From Dasypus novemcinctus (Eukaryota; Chordata; Mammalia; Cingulata; Dasypodidae), in contig NC_080677.1 in assembly GCF_030445035.2 (NCBI RefSeq), positions 155,621,169 to 155,685,168 on the forward strand: a DNA stretch of 64,000 bases. The letters are read 5' to 3'. Below, one piece after another: positions 12,544 to 25,300 of the stretch. Position 1 is the first letter of the stretch, and every line of letters starts with the position of its first letter. The translations under genes and the position numbers were made by a program. The notes below the pieces were generated by a model. It was not told the origin of the DNA. It did no database searches and saw only the letters and a list, made by a program, of their open reading frames with translations.

Positions 12544-12627
12544 TTTTGAGGTACCAGAGCCAAGATTGAACCTGGAAACTCCCATGTGGGAAGCTGGTGC
12601 TCAACCACTTGAGCCATATCTGCTCCT
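12509..12627 (-). mobile_element. DAS SINE monomer with (ATT)n tail
   Basis: On the minus strand: a tRNA-like unit with 'gaggagcagatatggctcaa', a B box in 'ccaggttcaatcttgg', and a tail that has become (taa)n, seen as (att)n at 12505-12540. A perfect 10-bp TSD, 'cagcactatt', lies at 12499-12508 and 12628-12637. It sits inside the old L1M. Confidence 0.92.
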
Positions 12628-13498
12628 CAGCACTATTTATTAAATAAGTCCTCTTTTCTGGCTTGAAATGTCACTTTTGTATATATTAAATTTCCATATA
12701 TTCATTAACCTAATTTCAAACTCTGTTCTCTTCCATTGATATTTAGACATTTATTCTTCCATATGAACTATGTAATGATTTTATCTAGTTCTAAAAATTG
12801 GGGATTCCATTGAAATTCTGTTAATGATTGAAATGACTGCCAATTTTATGAAATTAAATCTTTTCATCTAAAAACATGAAATGTGCCTCCATTTAGTCGT
12901 GCCTAATTTTACATTCGCCAATAATATTTTGCAGTTTTCTTCATAAGAATCCTAAACCTTCTTGTTAAATTTATTCCTAAATATTGTATAGTTTTTTAAT
13001 ACATATGAAGCTTATTTTTAAAATTTTAACTTCCAACTTTTTTTTTTGCTTTCCAAGAAGTTTTTAGTCAAAGAAATACCTCTTCTTCCATCATTGACAC
13101 CACAACAAAACAGAAATATATTAAATACTTTCATTGGGGTAGTTCTAAGGTTAGTAGACTAATGCAGTTCTCTGATTATCGTTCTTTTTCTTAAAATATT
13201 ATTTAAAGGAGGCACTAACTCAAACTCTTTTTGATTAAAACTCCTAAAATCTTTCTATATTCTAAATAAAATCGGTGTCAATTAGATACTTTGTAGTTGT
13301 TATCATTGTTACAAGTAGAAGTAGTAGCATGATAGTATATTCATTTTAGGATAAATTTGTCATAAAATTTATCATTAAATTTGCAGTATCAGGTGACTTT
13401 TGTATATCTTGTAGTGTATAATTTTTGTTTTTTTATTTGAGATTAACTTCCAGTATTTTATTGTTAGAATAGAGAAAAGGTATTACTTTTGTAAACTT

Positions 13499-13795
13499 GG
13501 TTTTTTTTAAAGCCATTTTATTCACGTACCATAAAATCTACTCAAAGTGTACAATCGGTGACTCTCAGTATAAGCACAGAGCTGTGCATTCATCACCACA
13601 GTCAATTTTAGAACATTTTCATTGCTCCAAATAAGCAAACAAACAAACAAACAAAAAACCCCATACCTCTTATACTCCTATTATTGACACTTAGCATTGG
13701 TGTGGTAGCATTGTTACAAATGGTGAAAGAATATTGAAGGATTACTGTTCATAGTCCATAGTTTGCTTTGGATGTACTTTTTCCCATATACTATC
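13499..13795 (-). mobile_element. Minus-strand L1, 3' segment (second level of nest)
   Basis: The 3' end of a younger L1 inserted into the L1M. The plus strand opens with the T-run complement of its poly(A), then 'attcacgtaccataaaatc'. The whole insertion spans 13499-20276 and is flanked by a perfect 12-bp TSD, 'ttttgtaaactt', at 13487-13498 and 20277-20288. It is interrupted here by an LTR. Confidence 0.85.
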
Positions 13796-14535
13796 TGTCT
13801 TAGTTTGCCACAGGGCTGCCGATGCAAAGTACAAGCAATAGGGTGGCTTTTAAAAAGGGGATTTATTTGAGGTAAAAGCTTACAGTTCCAAGGCCTTGAA
13901 ATGTCTAAATCAAGGCACCAGCAGATGCTTTCTCACCTAAGCCAGCTCCTGTGGATTTTGGGGTTCTGCCATATGGCAAAGATGGCTACCGATCTCCGCC
14001 TTCCCTTCCAGAATGTACTGTCTCCTGGAGCTCAGCTGTGGGCAGCCAGGCACAGGGCTTGTCTCTTACTGGGCCTCCTCTCTCAGTCTCGGCTGCTCTT
14101 CTTGCTTCCTGAGCTCAGCTGTGGGCAGCCAGGCCCACGGCTCGTCTCCTCGGCCTGGAGCTGCTCCCTGGGCCCAGCCTCTCTGGGGCCTCTCTCCGTG
14201 CCTCTGTGCTCTGCTGGTTCCAGACTCTGGGCTTCTCTCAGCCCTCAGGGCTTCTGTTTTCTTCTCGTCCTCGCTCACTTGGCAGGATCAATATGACAGC
14301 TTCCTTTCTCTGTGTCTGTGTCTCTGTGTCTCCATTGACATCAACAAGAGGGCAGAGCCCCAAGCTGGCTCACACCTCACTGATGCATAGTCCAATCAAA
14401 AGCCCTAAATAAAGTAATCTAATCAAAGGACCTTCAACTGAATTTAATACAATCAAAGGGTACCACACCCAAGGAAAAGATTAGTTTAAGAGCATAATCT
14501 TTCTGGAATTCATAAAATAACTTCAGAATGCCACA
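13796..14535 (-). mobile_element. Solo LTR nested in the L1, MaLR-like
   Basis: Read on the minus strand: TGTGGCATT at the 5' end, 'cctcaaataaatccccttt' with a poly(A) signal, and ending 'caaactaagaca'. Flanking 5-mers 'ctatc' (13791-13795) and 'ctacc' (14536-14540) are a likely 5-bp TSD with one change, the size expected for the ERVL/MaLR group. It carries an internal 24-bp direct repeat (14028-14051 and 14111-14134). The open frames at 13901-14390 lie in the antisense of this LTR and are not genes. Confidence 0.85.
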
Positions 14536-16130
14536 CTACCCCATTATTGACACCTTGTAACAGTGACATACATTTGTTCTAGTTCATGGAAAAACATTCT
14601 TAAATTTGTTCAATTGTCCACATTCATCATCCACAACAGGGTTCACCATGTTATACAGTTCCATGTTTTAACCTCTGGCTCTCCTTCCTGTGATATACAA
14701 GACTCTAAACTTCTCATTTTAACCACAATTACATGCACAATTCAGCACTGTTAATTATCTTCACAATAACATGCTCTCATCACCTCTATCCATTTATAAT
14801 CTTTGTTATCAACCTTATTGAAAATTCTTCACAAATTAAGGATCATCTCTCCATTCTCTACCCTCATTCTATCTCCTGGTAATCTATATTCTAAATATTA
14901 ATTCCATGAGCTTGCTCATTATAGTTAGTTCATATTAATGAGATCATGCAAGATTTGTCTTTTTGTGTCTGACTTATTTCACTCAACATAAGTTCCTGAA
15001 GGTTCATCCATGTTGTTGTATGCATCATAACTTCATTTCTTCTTATAGTTGAATAATATTCTATCATGTGTAAATCACATTTTGTTTATCCATTGATAAG
15101 TGGATGGACCCCTGGGTTGCTTTCACACTTTGGCAATTGTGAATAATGCTGCTATGAATATCATTGTGCAAATATCAGTTTGCCTCACTGTTTTCAGATC
15201 TTCTGAGCCTATGTATACATAGAAGTAGGATTGCTGGATCATATGGCAGTTCTATGGTTAGCTTCCTGAGAACTGCCAAACTGTCTTCCACAGCAGCTGT
15301 ACCATTCTACATTCCCACCAGCAGTGACTAAGTGATCCTATTTTTCCACATTCCCTCCAACATTTTTAGTTTTTTTGGGTTTTTTTAATAGTGCCCAGTC
15401 TAGTAGTTGTGAAACGTTCTCATTGTGGTTTTGATTTGCATTCCCTTAAGAGCTAGTGATATTAAGCATCTTTTCACATGCTTTTTAGTCATTTGTGTTT
15501 CCTCTTTTGAAAACTGTCTATTCAAGTCTTTTGCCTATTTCTTTTTTTTTAAAGGTGAACTTTATTTCAACTTCAAAAACTAAAATAATACACAAAAGTC
15601 AGCTTAACAAATTATGGAAGCATAACTCTAGAAAATTCTGTCCAGACATGTTTATCTCATTTTTTAATTGCATTGTTTTTTTAATTGTTGAATTGTAGGA
15701 TTTCTTTATATATTCTGGATATTAAACCCTTATCAGATATGTGGTTTGCAAGTATTTCATCCCATTGAGTAGGCTGACTTTTTACCTTCTTGACAAAGTC
15801 ATTTGAAGCACAGAGAGTTCCTATTTATCCATTTTTTGTTGTTGTTCATATTTGACTGTAAAGTCTAAGAAACCATCCCCTACCACAAGATCTTGAAGAT
15901 ATTTCTCCACATTTTCTTCTAGGAGTTTTATGGTCCTAGCTCTTATATTTAAGTCTTTAATCCATTTTGAGTTAGTTTTTTAATAAGGTATGAGATGGGG
16001 GTCCTCTTTCACCCTTCTGGATATGAATATCAAGTTCTCCCAGCACCATTTGTTGAAGAGACTGTTCAGTCCCATCTAACTGGACCTAGCAGGCTTGTCA
16101 AAAATCAATTAACCATAAATGTGAGGGTCT
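14536..16130 (-). mobile_element. Minus-strand L1, middle segment
   Basis: Complement of L1 3' UTR and ORF2 3' region, continuous with 13499-13795 when the LTR is removed: 'gttcatccatgttgttgtat', 'attcccaccagcagtg', 'tatattctggatattaaac', 'caccatttgttgaagag'. It stops at 16130, where a plus-strand L1 has landed. Confidence 0.9.
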
Positions 16131-19100
16131 GATACCAATCTTGCTCAAGCTTTTCCAAAAAATTTAACAGGAAGGAGCACTACCGAATTCATTCTATGAA
16201 GCAAAAATTGCCCTAATACAAAAGCCAGATAAAGATACTATGAAAAAAGAAAATGACAGACAAATTTCCCTAATAAAAAATAAATGCAAAAATCCTCAAC
16301 AAAATACTTGCAAACTGAATCCAAAAGCACATTAAAGGAATTATACACCACGATCAATTGGGCTTTATCCCAGAAACACAGGGTGTTTCAATATAAGTAA
16401 ATCAAGGTAACAAACCACATTAATAAATTGAAAAATCACACATATCCTCCCAAATGAAAAGACATTTGACAAAATACAGCATCCTTTCTTGATAAAAACA
16501 CTCCAAAAGAGAGGAATGGAAGGAATATTTCTCAACATGGTAAAGTTGAAAATTTAAAGAAAAACCCACAGCTAACATTGTACTCAATGGTGAAAGACTT
16601 AAAGCTTTCCTGCTGAGATTAGGATGAAGACAAGGATGCCCATTGTCTCCACTGTTCTTCAGTAGTGTGCTAGAAGTTCTAGCTAGAGCAATTAGGCAAG
16701 AAAAGAAATAAAAGGCACCCAAATGGGAAAGGAAAAAGTAAAACTTCCACTATTTGCTGATATCCTTTAGCTAGAAAACACAAAAAAATCCACAACAAAG
16801 CTACTAGAATAGATGAGTCAGCAAAGTGGCAGGAGACAAGATTAATATGCAAAAATCAGCAGTGTTTCAATACACTACTGATGAGCAATCTGCGGAGGAA
16901 GGGTAAAGGACCCAAATAGTCAAAAATATCTTTAAAAAGAAGAACGAAGTTGGAGGACTCTCACTTTCTGTCTTTAAAGAATATTAGTTACCTACAGTAG
17001 TAAAAAAATGTCATGGTACCAGCATAAAGATAGAAATATTGACCAATAGAACTGAATTGAGGACTCATAAATAGACAAACCCTCATATCTATGGACAAGT
17101 GATTTTTTACAAGGCTGTCATGTCCACCCAGCTGGGCCAGAACAGTCTATTCAACAAATGGTGCTGGAAGAACTGAATACCCATATCCAAAAGAAAGAAA
17201 GAAGACCCTCTATCCCATATCTTATACAAAAATTAGCTCAAAATGAATCAAGGACCTACATATAAAAGCCACAACCATAAAACTCCTAGAATGAAATGTA
17301 GGGCAACAGCTTCAAGATCGTCCAGTAGACGGTGGCTTCTTTAACCTTATACCCAAAACACAAGCAACAAAAGAAAAATAGATAAATGGGGCCTTCTCAA
17401 AATTAAACACTTTTGTGCTTCAAAAGACTTTGTCAAGAAAATAAAAATGCAACCTACTCAATGGGAGAAATTATTTGGAAACCACATACCCAATAAGGGT
17501 TTGATATCCATGCTATATAGAAGTCATACAACTCGATAAAAAAACAAGCAACACAATTTAAAAATGGGCAAAGGACTTGAATAGACATTTCTCCAAAGAG
17601 GAAATACAAATGGTCAAAAAGCACATGAAAAAATGTTTAAAATCACTAACTATTAGGGAAATGCAGATCAAAGCTACAATGAGATATCATTCACACCTTG
17701 TAGAATGGCCAATATTTTTTAAAAAACAGAAAGCTATATGTGAAGAAATAGGAACTCTCCTTCACTGTTGGTGGGAATGAAGAATGGTGGAGCCTCTGTG
17801 GAAGACAGTTTGGCAGTACCTCAAGAAGTTGAATATAGTACTGCCTTATGATCCAGCCAACCCATTACTAGGAATATATTCAGAAGAACTGAAAGCAAGG
17901 ATGCTAACTGACATTTGCACACCAATGTTCATAGCAGAATTATTCACAGTTGCTAAAATATGGAACCAGCCCAAGTGTCCATTAACTGATGAATGGATAA
18001 ACAAAATGTGGAATACACACACAATGGAATGTTATTCAACTGTAAGAATAAATGAAATTGGGATGCATATGACAACATGAATGAACCTAGAGGATATTAT
18101 GTTGAGTGAAATAAGCCAGACGCAAAATTTTGTATGGTCTCACAAATGTGAACTTAATACTTTGAGTAAATTCACAGAGGTAAACTCAAGAGAGTAGGTT
18201 ACTGAGAAATAGAATGTGGGTTGACAAAGGAAGCTGATGCTTAATATATGTAGAATTTTTAATAAGGCTTATTGTAAAAGTGTGGAAATGAATATAGTTG
18301 ATGGTAACACATTATAGTAAGTATAACTTAACACTGCTGATTTATAAAATGTGATAGTGGCTGAAAGGCATAGTCTGTGAATGTAAATGTTCATTGAAAA
18401 GAAGCTAGAGGATAATCTAGGGACTATAACAGTGATTTTGGTGTTGAATGAAGATTGTGGTTAACAGTATAAATATAAGAATGTTCTCCTTTTACAAAGT
18501 GTGGAGAATATGGTAATAGACAGGAAAACTATAGCTAATCAACTTATGGATATAGCTAACAGTCATATTGTAATATTTTTGTAGCAATGGCAAAGAAGAT
18601 ATTATATCAATTCTAAGGAGCAATGGTAGAGGAGGTATAAGGGGGTATGGGATTTTTCCTTTTGGAGTAATGAAAACATTCTAAAATTGACTGAGGTGAT
18701 GACAGCACAATTCTGTGATGAAAATGAGAGCCATTGAGTGTACGCTTTGAATATATTGTACAAAGCAAAGAACTATATAACACAGTGAATCCTGTGGTAG
18801 AAAATGTAGTGTGGTAACAGAACAAATATGAGAACATTCTCTCATGAACAATAACAAATATATAATACTAACATAGGGTGTTAATAATTGGATGAATTGG
18901 GGGCAAATATACCAAATATAAGATATGAGCTGTAGTTAGTAGTAATATTTTGGCAATGCTCTTTCACAGGTTGTAACAAATGTTTCACAACAATGCACGT
19001 GGTGGAATGATGTATGGGAGCCCTGTATGATGATATGCATGCTTGTTTTGTAAATTCACAACTTTTGCTATACACTTATTGTTTATGAATGTGTATGAAT

Positions 19101-19150
19101 GATATACTTCAATAAAAATTATTTCTAAATGAAAAAAAAAACACACAAAC
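16131..19150 (+). mobile_element. 5'-truncated L1 nested in the minus-strand L1 (third level)
   Basis: Sense-strand ORF2 begins inside the reverse-transcriptase region, where 'gaattatacaccacgatcaattggg' type sequence encodes the 'IIHHDQ.GFIP' motif. It continues to the ORF2 C-terminus (about 17577-18090, with '[11 protein letters not shown]' and '[16 protein letters not shown]'), then a 1-kb 3' UTR, 'aataaaaatt' and an A-run at 19131-19140. Frames are broken by stops, so it is inactive. TSD: 16106-16130 and 19151-19175 match at 21 of 25 positions, both inside the host L1's ORF2. Confidence 0.93.
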
Positions 19151-20276
19151 CAATTTGCCATAGATGTTAGGGTCTTTTTCTGAACTCTCAACTTGATTCC
19201 ATAGATCAATGTCTATCTTTATGTCAGTACCATGCTGTTTTGACCACTGTAGTTTTGTAGTATGCTTTAAATACAAGAAGTGTGAGCTCTCCAACTTCAT
19301 TCTTCTTTTTCAAGATGTTTTTGCCTAGTTGGGGTCTCTTTCCCTTCCAAATAGATTTGATGATTGGCTTTTCCATTTCTGAAAGTAGGCCATTGGAATT
19401 TTGATTGGGATTTCATTGGATCTGTAAATCAATTTGGGTAATCCTGACATCCTAATGATATTTAGTCTTACAATCCATGAACATGGAATGTCATTTGTTT
19501 AGGTCTTCTTTGATTTCTTTTAGCAATGTCTTATAGTTTTCTGAGTACAGGTCCTTTATATCCTTGGTTTCATTTATTCCTAGATGTTTGATCATTTTAG
19601 TTTAGTTTATTGTAAATGGGATTTTTTTTCTTGATTTCCTCCTCAGATTGCTTACTTCTAGTGTACAGAAATATAACTGATTTTTAAGTGTAGGCTTCTT
19701 TGTTGAACTTGGTTATTGACTCCAGTAACTTTGTTGATTTCTTTTTTTTGGATTTTTAAAAGGGTATTTATTTATACTTTGTTGATTTCTTGGGATTTTC
19801 TTAGTATCATGTCATCCATGAATAGTGAACTTTTACTTCTTCCTTTTCAATTTGGATGCCTTTTCTTTCTTTGTCTTGCCTAATTACTCTAGCTAGAACT
19901 TCTAGCACAATATTGAATAACAGTGGTGCTAGTGGGCATCCTTGTCTTGTTCCTGATCTTGGAGGGAAAGCTTTCTCTCTTTCACCATTAAGCACCATGT
20001 TTACTGTGGGGTTTTCATATATGCCCTTTACCATATTGAAGAAGTTTCTTTCTATTCCTATCCAAGAAGGGATGCTGGATTTTGTCAAATGCCTTTTCTG
20101 CATCAATCAAGGTGATCATGTGATTTTACCCCTTGGATTTGTTAATGTGGTGTATTTCATTAAGTAAGTTGTGTTGAACTACTCTTCAATACCTGGGATA
20201 AAACCCACTTGATCATGGTGTATAATTCTTTTAATGTGCTGTTGGATTTGATTTGCAAGTATTTTGTTGAGGATAA
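19151..20276 (-). mobile_element. Minus-strand L1, 5' (ORF2) segment
   Basis: Continues the L1 broken at 16130. The complement of ORF2 runs through 'ccatagatcaatgtctatc', 'tgctagtgggcatccttgtc' and 'ggattttgtcaaatgcctt'. On the minus strand 19807-20106 stays open for 99 codons and shows RT-like '[22 protein letters not shown]', a shortened but clear L1 reverse-transcriptase block. 5'-truncated at 20276, where the 12-bp TSD is found. Confidence 0.92.
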
Positions 20277-20288
20277 TTTTGTAAACTT

Positions 20289-20480
20289 ACTTTGTTTCTG
20301 ACTATCTTTAAAAGATCTCTTCTTAATTTTAGTCACAGAATCTCTTTGATTTTTCTGGTTATACAGGCATATCGTCTAAATAGAGATATTGTTGTCTCTT
20401 TTGCCTACTGAATCATGATGTGGGCCAAGTCCCTTCCCCTCCCAGTATTTTTCAATATTACAAGCAACAAGTTTAATTTA
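20289..20480 (-). mobile_element. Old L1M element, right part
   Basis: After the TSD the L1M text resumes: 'gatttttctggttatacagg', 'catatcgtctaaatagagata' are the complement of ORF2. Joining 13498 to 20289 restores the same reading direction. The right edge is uncertain. Confidence 0.7.
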
Positions 20481-20872
20481 AAACAAGAGAATGGGTCTCT
20501 AAACAAAGTTGGATCTGCTTTGGTAAAGAAGAAAGTTGAGGGAAGGGGATGCCTGGCATGGACATGGCATCCCCTGGAAATTGACAGGAAATGGTAAACA
20601 TGTTGTATAAATGTATGATTATTTTTTCCTTTATTTACAAAAATGCATATGATTGGTTAAAGAAAAATTAAAATATTGTTTTTTGGAATATATAATTTAT
20701 GTCCATGTTTTACACATGACAACTGTAGCATAATGGATGGATATGATAAGTGGTCTAGGTAGTCGCAAGGTTCCTATATTTTAGGTGAACTTATACAACA
20801 TTAGCTCTAAACAGATTGTAAAATGTAAAGAATATATACCACAATTTCTACAGCAACCACAGAAGAGTAAAT
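20481..20872. other. No gene seen
   Basis: AT-rich sequence without a recognised repeat. Confidence 0.35.
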
Positions 20873-20888
20873 AAGATAAAAGGTTTTT

Positions 20889-21304
20889 GGGGAAGCAGAT
20901 TTGGCTCAATGATAGAGCATCTGCCTACCATGTGGGAGGTCCAGGGTTCAAACCCAGGGCCTCCTGACCTGTGTGGTGAGCTGCCCCATGCCCAGTGCTG
21001 ATGTGCACAAGGAGTGCTGTGCCATGCAAGGGTGTCTCCTGCATAGGGGAGCCCCATGTACAAGGAGTGCACCCTGCAAAGAGAGCCACCCCCCATGAAA
21101 AAAGTGCAGGCTGCCCAGGAGCGGCGCTGTGCATACGGAAAGCTGATGCAGCAAGATGATGCAACAAAAAGAGACACAGATTCCCAGTGGCATTGACAAG
21201 AATGCAAGCAGACACAGAAGAACACACAGCAAATGGACACAGAGAGCAGACAACAGTATAAGGGGAGAGAAATAAACAAAAAATAAATAAATCTTAAAAA
21301 AAAA
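20889..21304 (+). mobile_element. DAS SINE (chimeric)
   Basis: tRNA-like head 'ggaagcagatttggctcaa' with B box 'gggttcaaaccca', then a long non-tRNA body and an A-rich tail. TSD: 20873-20888 and 21305-21320 match at 15 of 16 positions. Minus-strand open frames across it (20848-21403) are SINE antisense, not genes. Confidence 0.95.
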
Positions 21305-21320
21305 AAGATAAAAGCTTTTT

Positions 21321-21854
21321 AAGCTTGTTCTCAAAGAACTGTATATGTGGTTGACTACCTTACTTCTCCCTCTCCCCTTCATGGGAAGAGTATGCTGCCC
21401 CAACTTGTGGTTCTGAGCTTACCCCTGTGACTTTGTTCTGGCAATGTGATCTGGACAGAAGAGAATATGCCTGTTCTGAACCTGGACCTTATGAGATATC
21501 ACAGATTTCCATTTACTAGTCTAGGGGTTCTGACCTTCACTAAGAAAACTACATGCACCAGGTTGCTACATCCCCTCCAACCTGGAGCCCAGAATGAAAC
21601 ACGTGGATCAAACCTGATTAATCCTCAGCCAGAAGCAGAGCTTCCCCGGCTTACTGTTACATGTTAGAAAATAATACTCGTTGTTTTAGGACATGCTGTT
21701 TTGTGGTTGTTGTTTTTTTTTTTTTTTTTTTGCAGCAAAAGTTAACTTACAGTACAATTTGAAAATGGAATGGAAGTGAGTAATGAAACTCAAGGAAGTC
21801 TCTTTAGATTACTGACTTTACCAAACCTGAAGTCCGCTAAGTAATATGCAATCT
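21321..21854. other. No gene seen; T-run near 21714-21732
   Basis: Mostly unique. The T tract could be the tail of a minus-strand retrocopy, but no body is recognisable next to it. Confidence 0.35.
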
Positions 21855-21985
21855 GAAGCCGACTAGAATATAAATCCATGACAGCAGGGATTTTGTCTTG
21901 TTCACCATCCGCTTCCTCAGCATCTAAAACAGTGCTTCACCCGTAATAGGCATTGAGTAACTTCATTATTGAATGAATGCATAAC
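21855..21985 (+). mobile_element. L2 3' end
   Basis: 'gacagcagggattttgtctt', 'aaaacagtgcttcaccc' and 'aataggcattgagtaa...ttattgaatgaatgc' follow the L2 3' end consensus. Ancient mammalian LINE. Confidence 0.85.
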
Positions 21986-22162
21986 CATGAGTAAGGCAAT
22001 AAATTGGAGAATAAATAGAGAACAGTTTGGCTAATCTGTGAAGGCCTTGAACAACCCACTTAACAACTAAGCTTGATTTTTTTGATAATGAGATTTATGA
22101 GTAGACATGTAACAGGACCAAAGTAAGGTTTTAAGAAGATAAATCTAGAAGAGGAAAATGAG

Positions 22163-22770
22163 AGAGTCTACAACTGCAAGCAGGAGAATTGTATCCATCA
22201 GCCATGTGGGATCTAAGCCCTCTCGATTTAGAGGTGGAGTGGACATCACCAGGGTCCACAGAATGGAGGAATAATATATGGATTAGAGTGGATTTACTGA
22301 TATTCTATTATAGAACTATTGTGACTCCAGAAATGGAAGAAATTGTGTCACTGATGTGGAGACAGTGGTCATGGTAGTTGCTGAGTACAGGGAGAGGGAA
22401 GAAGAGATGAGATGTGGGGGCATTTTCAGTACTTGGAGTTGTCCTGAATGATATTGCAGGGTCAGGTGCTGGACATTATATATCCTGCCATAACCCACTG
22501 AATGAACTTGGGGAGAGTGTAAACTACAATGTAAACTATAATCCGTGTGGGGCAGCAGTGCTCCAAAATGTATTCACCAAATGCAATGAATGTGCCACAA
22601 TGATCAAAGAGGTTGTTGGTGTGGGAGGAGTAGGGGAGTTGGGGAGTGGGGGTATATGGGAACCTCTTATATTTTTAATGTAACATTTTTTGTGATCTAT
22701 GTATCTTAATAAAAAAAGACAATTAAAAAATAAATAAAAAATAAATAAATAAAATGTAACCAAAAAAAAA
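22163..22770 (+). mobile_element. L1 3' UTR copy, 5'-truncated
   Basis: From 'agagtctacaactgcaagc' to 'gtgatctatgtatcttaat' and an A-rich tail of about 50 bp. It is close (roughly 87% by eye over 200 bp) to 29763-30345 and matches the complement of 27493-28150. These shared 3' UTRs appear to belong to a xenarthran L1 lineage. The open frame at 22414-22683 is UTR. Confidence 0.82.
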
Positions 22771-24899
22771 AAGAAGGAACGGTTGGTCAGCGGAGTCAAA
22801 ATGCTGCTGAGGAGATGGATGCAAAGTGTCCAGGAGGTCTGGTAATTGTGGGTCACTGATCATAAGTAAGGGGTCGGTAAGGAAGCAAGATCACAAAGAG
22901 AAGAGCAAAGTGTGAGCAGAGAAAAGTCTGTGCAGCATGGAGAACTGTGCAAGCAAGTGAAGGACAGCAATGGGACAAGTCACTTTAGGAAGGGTTTGGT
23001 AAGGCTGTGGGAGAACTGAGCACATTTGCAGAAGGGAGATGGAGCTATTGGAGAGAGCAAATATGCAAAAGGAGCAAGAGGAGAAGAGAGGACTGATGGT
23101 ACACAGTGTTTGAGAAGTCAGGAGGGCACGAAAATTCAATGTTATTCAGGCTGCCAGGGGCAACCTGAAGAGCCTTAGAAAGGCAGTGCTCATAACTCTC
23201 ATTGGTCAACACTGACACACTTAGCTATTTCGTCTGTACTTTGTAGGGTAATCTCAAGAGCAGGGACTCTCCCCAATCACCAAGTGTCTCCAGCTGTCGC
23301 ATTTCACCTACTGGCTGGAGAAAAGGAGGGAGGCTCTTGGTCAGTAGCCCTTGAGGAGAATGACAGAGGTTAGCCCCACTTTCTAGGCTTTCCATTCAGT
23401 CCTACACGATCTTCGATAGGAACACGGAATGGGTATCGTAGCCCTGCTGGTTGTGAGGGACAGAAATGGGAATGCAGATTTGGATGCCAACACCAAGGTC
23501 ACACAGCAGGAAAGGGGCCTGCATTTCCTGTGTGTCCCCTAGATAGCCCCACATTGTTCTGCAAAATCTCCATAGTCACATGAGGGTCTGGCAATCAGAC
23601 CAAGGGAGAGCTTTCATGGAATGCTTATGGTTCCAACAAAAATAATTGACCTTTTTTCAGTTCCTTGCATCTGACCCTGATATTTTTCCTTGAAAATGAA
23701 CCATGGTAGTTCCAAAGAGCATGCCAAGAGGGAACAGATGGACCATGAGATACTGGATTTTGGTTGTGCCTAAGAAATAACTAAACCTCGAGGCATACAA
23801 GCTCCTTAAGGGTATGAAAACTGCCAGGCATTTTTCTACTGGTTAGAAATGCACTTCAATAGACATTCCTTTGGGTGATGAGAATAATAAGGGTTTAGTG
23901 TGTATCAGGCACTGTCCAGTCACAAGACATGTATTAGCTCATTGCCTCCTAATAGCAATCTCCTGGGAAAGGTGGAGTTTCCTTCCACCTTTTTTTATAC
24001 TTGGACTTGAAGGAACTCTGAGCCACCAGAAGAGGCTATCTCTCAGAGATATGTGTAAGTCCCTGTTCTTCATTATACTGGAAAAACACAAAACTTAATT
24101 TGAACTTTATACTTTTATAAAGCCATTGTACATATGCTCAGGAACCACTCATGGTTGTAAACAAGCTTGTTGCTGTGTTTGTTTGCTTTTAGATCAATGA
24201 AGGGTAGTGAGAGTAAGTCATTGAGGCTGAAAAAATGAACAGTGGTTTCCCTGGCACAGCACAACCACTGTCATCCCCAGTATATGGGGCGGTAACTAAG
24301 AAGGGCTGTAATTCTTGAAAGGGGCAGAGAGAATGCTGGAGCCACCCAGGCACGTGCTGCTTCTGGCCCTGAGATGGCTACACAAGGCAGCGGATCCTCG
24401 TGTTCTCGAGCAATTTCAACCCCAAAGCAGCAGATCTCAGTGTGGCCGAGGAGCCTTTGCCGGGCATTCCCTTGAGGCACTTGTTTAAAATGCAGGTTCC
24501 TGGGCCCTGACCCTGACCTTCTGTGTGATTCTTGTGTGTGGTTAGGGGCGGAAGGGAAGGGTTGCAACCAGAGGACAGGACATCTACAACCCAGGGAATC
24601 CTGGGGCACATCAACTTTGTGACCCACCATGCCCCAGGTTTGCCCTGTGCAAATGTGAGAAGAAATGGAGGTAAATACTGGAAAGCGCAACAACATAATA
24701 TAAACACCAATGGGAGGTGGAGGGGTGAGTGACGATGGAGGGCGTACATGTTTACTGATTCCACCTTGTCCATCACAACCCATGGTGAATAAAGCACAAA
24801 ACACCATTTGGGGACCAAAGGGGCAATTTCTAATGATAAAAGGTATGATTCAGACTGAGGACACAACATTCTATCCTTTATGTCGAAAATGACATACCA
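22771..24899. other. Unique sequence, no gene identified
   Basis: No clear repeats apart from a short stretch at 24478-24525 ('ttaaaatgcaggttcctggg') that resembles MER5A. The minus-strand frames at 24271-24932 (up to 184 codons) overlap each other and show no known domain. Confidence 0.4.
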
Positions 24900-25300
24900 A
24901 CAACACAATTTATAAATGGCCAAATGAATCACTAAAATAAAATAAATAAAAACACAATATTATTAGGATAGTTTAACATCCTCTCAGCCTGGGCAGCTCT
25001 AATAGACAAAAACATAACGGTCCAAATCTAATCATCAGTACCTTTTTTTTACTATTAAATTAGAACTATAGTAGAAAAAATAGAAGGACACTCATAAAAA
25101 TCTCCTAGCCACCTGTAAATTTTTAAACCATCCTAAACAACTCTTGGGTCAAAGTAGAAATCAAAATTAAAATGGCAGAGCCTATGGAATTTATTAGGGC
25201 AAGGTCAGATAATCTGAAAACACACACATATAACCACAAGAAATGATGGGTAAATTTAATTTCCTTTCAGATATGGAGCTAAATGCATAAGAATTAAAAG
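24900..25300 (+). mobile_element. L1M ORF2 fragment
   Basis: 'caactcttgggtcaaagtag' and 'aaatcaaaattaaaatg' match a well-known L1 ORF2 region in sense. Highly decayed. Confidence 0.55.

Larger units (their letters stand above)
11040..13498 (-). mobile_element. Old L1M element, left part (host of the nest)
   Basis: The plus strand reads as the complement of an old L1 ORF2 and 3' UTR: 'ccagcaatgtctttttccc', 'ttgtaatttgcatttctttggc', 'ttattcctaaatattgta' and others along 2.4 kb. It is interrupted by an unclassified insert near 11.77-12.08 kb and by a DAS SINE at 12509-12627. At 13498 it is split by the younger L1 (13499-20276) and resumes at 20289. Confidence 0.8.

Noticed and set aside
19807-20106. 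Reverse-transcriptase-like protein
   Set aside because: It is a fragment of the L1 ORF2 in a 5'-truncated, multiply interrupted element, not a functional gene.
24271-24932. Minus-strand frames of 178 and 184 codons
   Set aside because: They overlap in different frames, have no recognised domain, and part overlaps a MER5A-like remnant.
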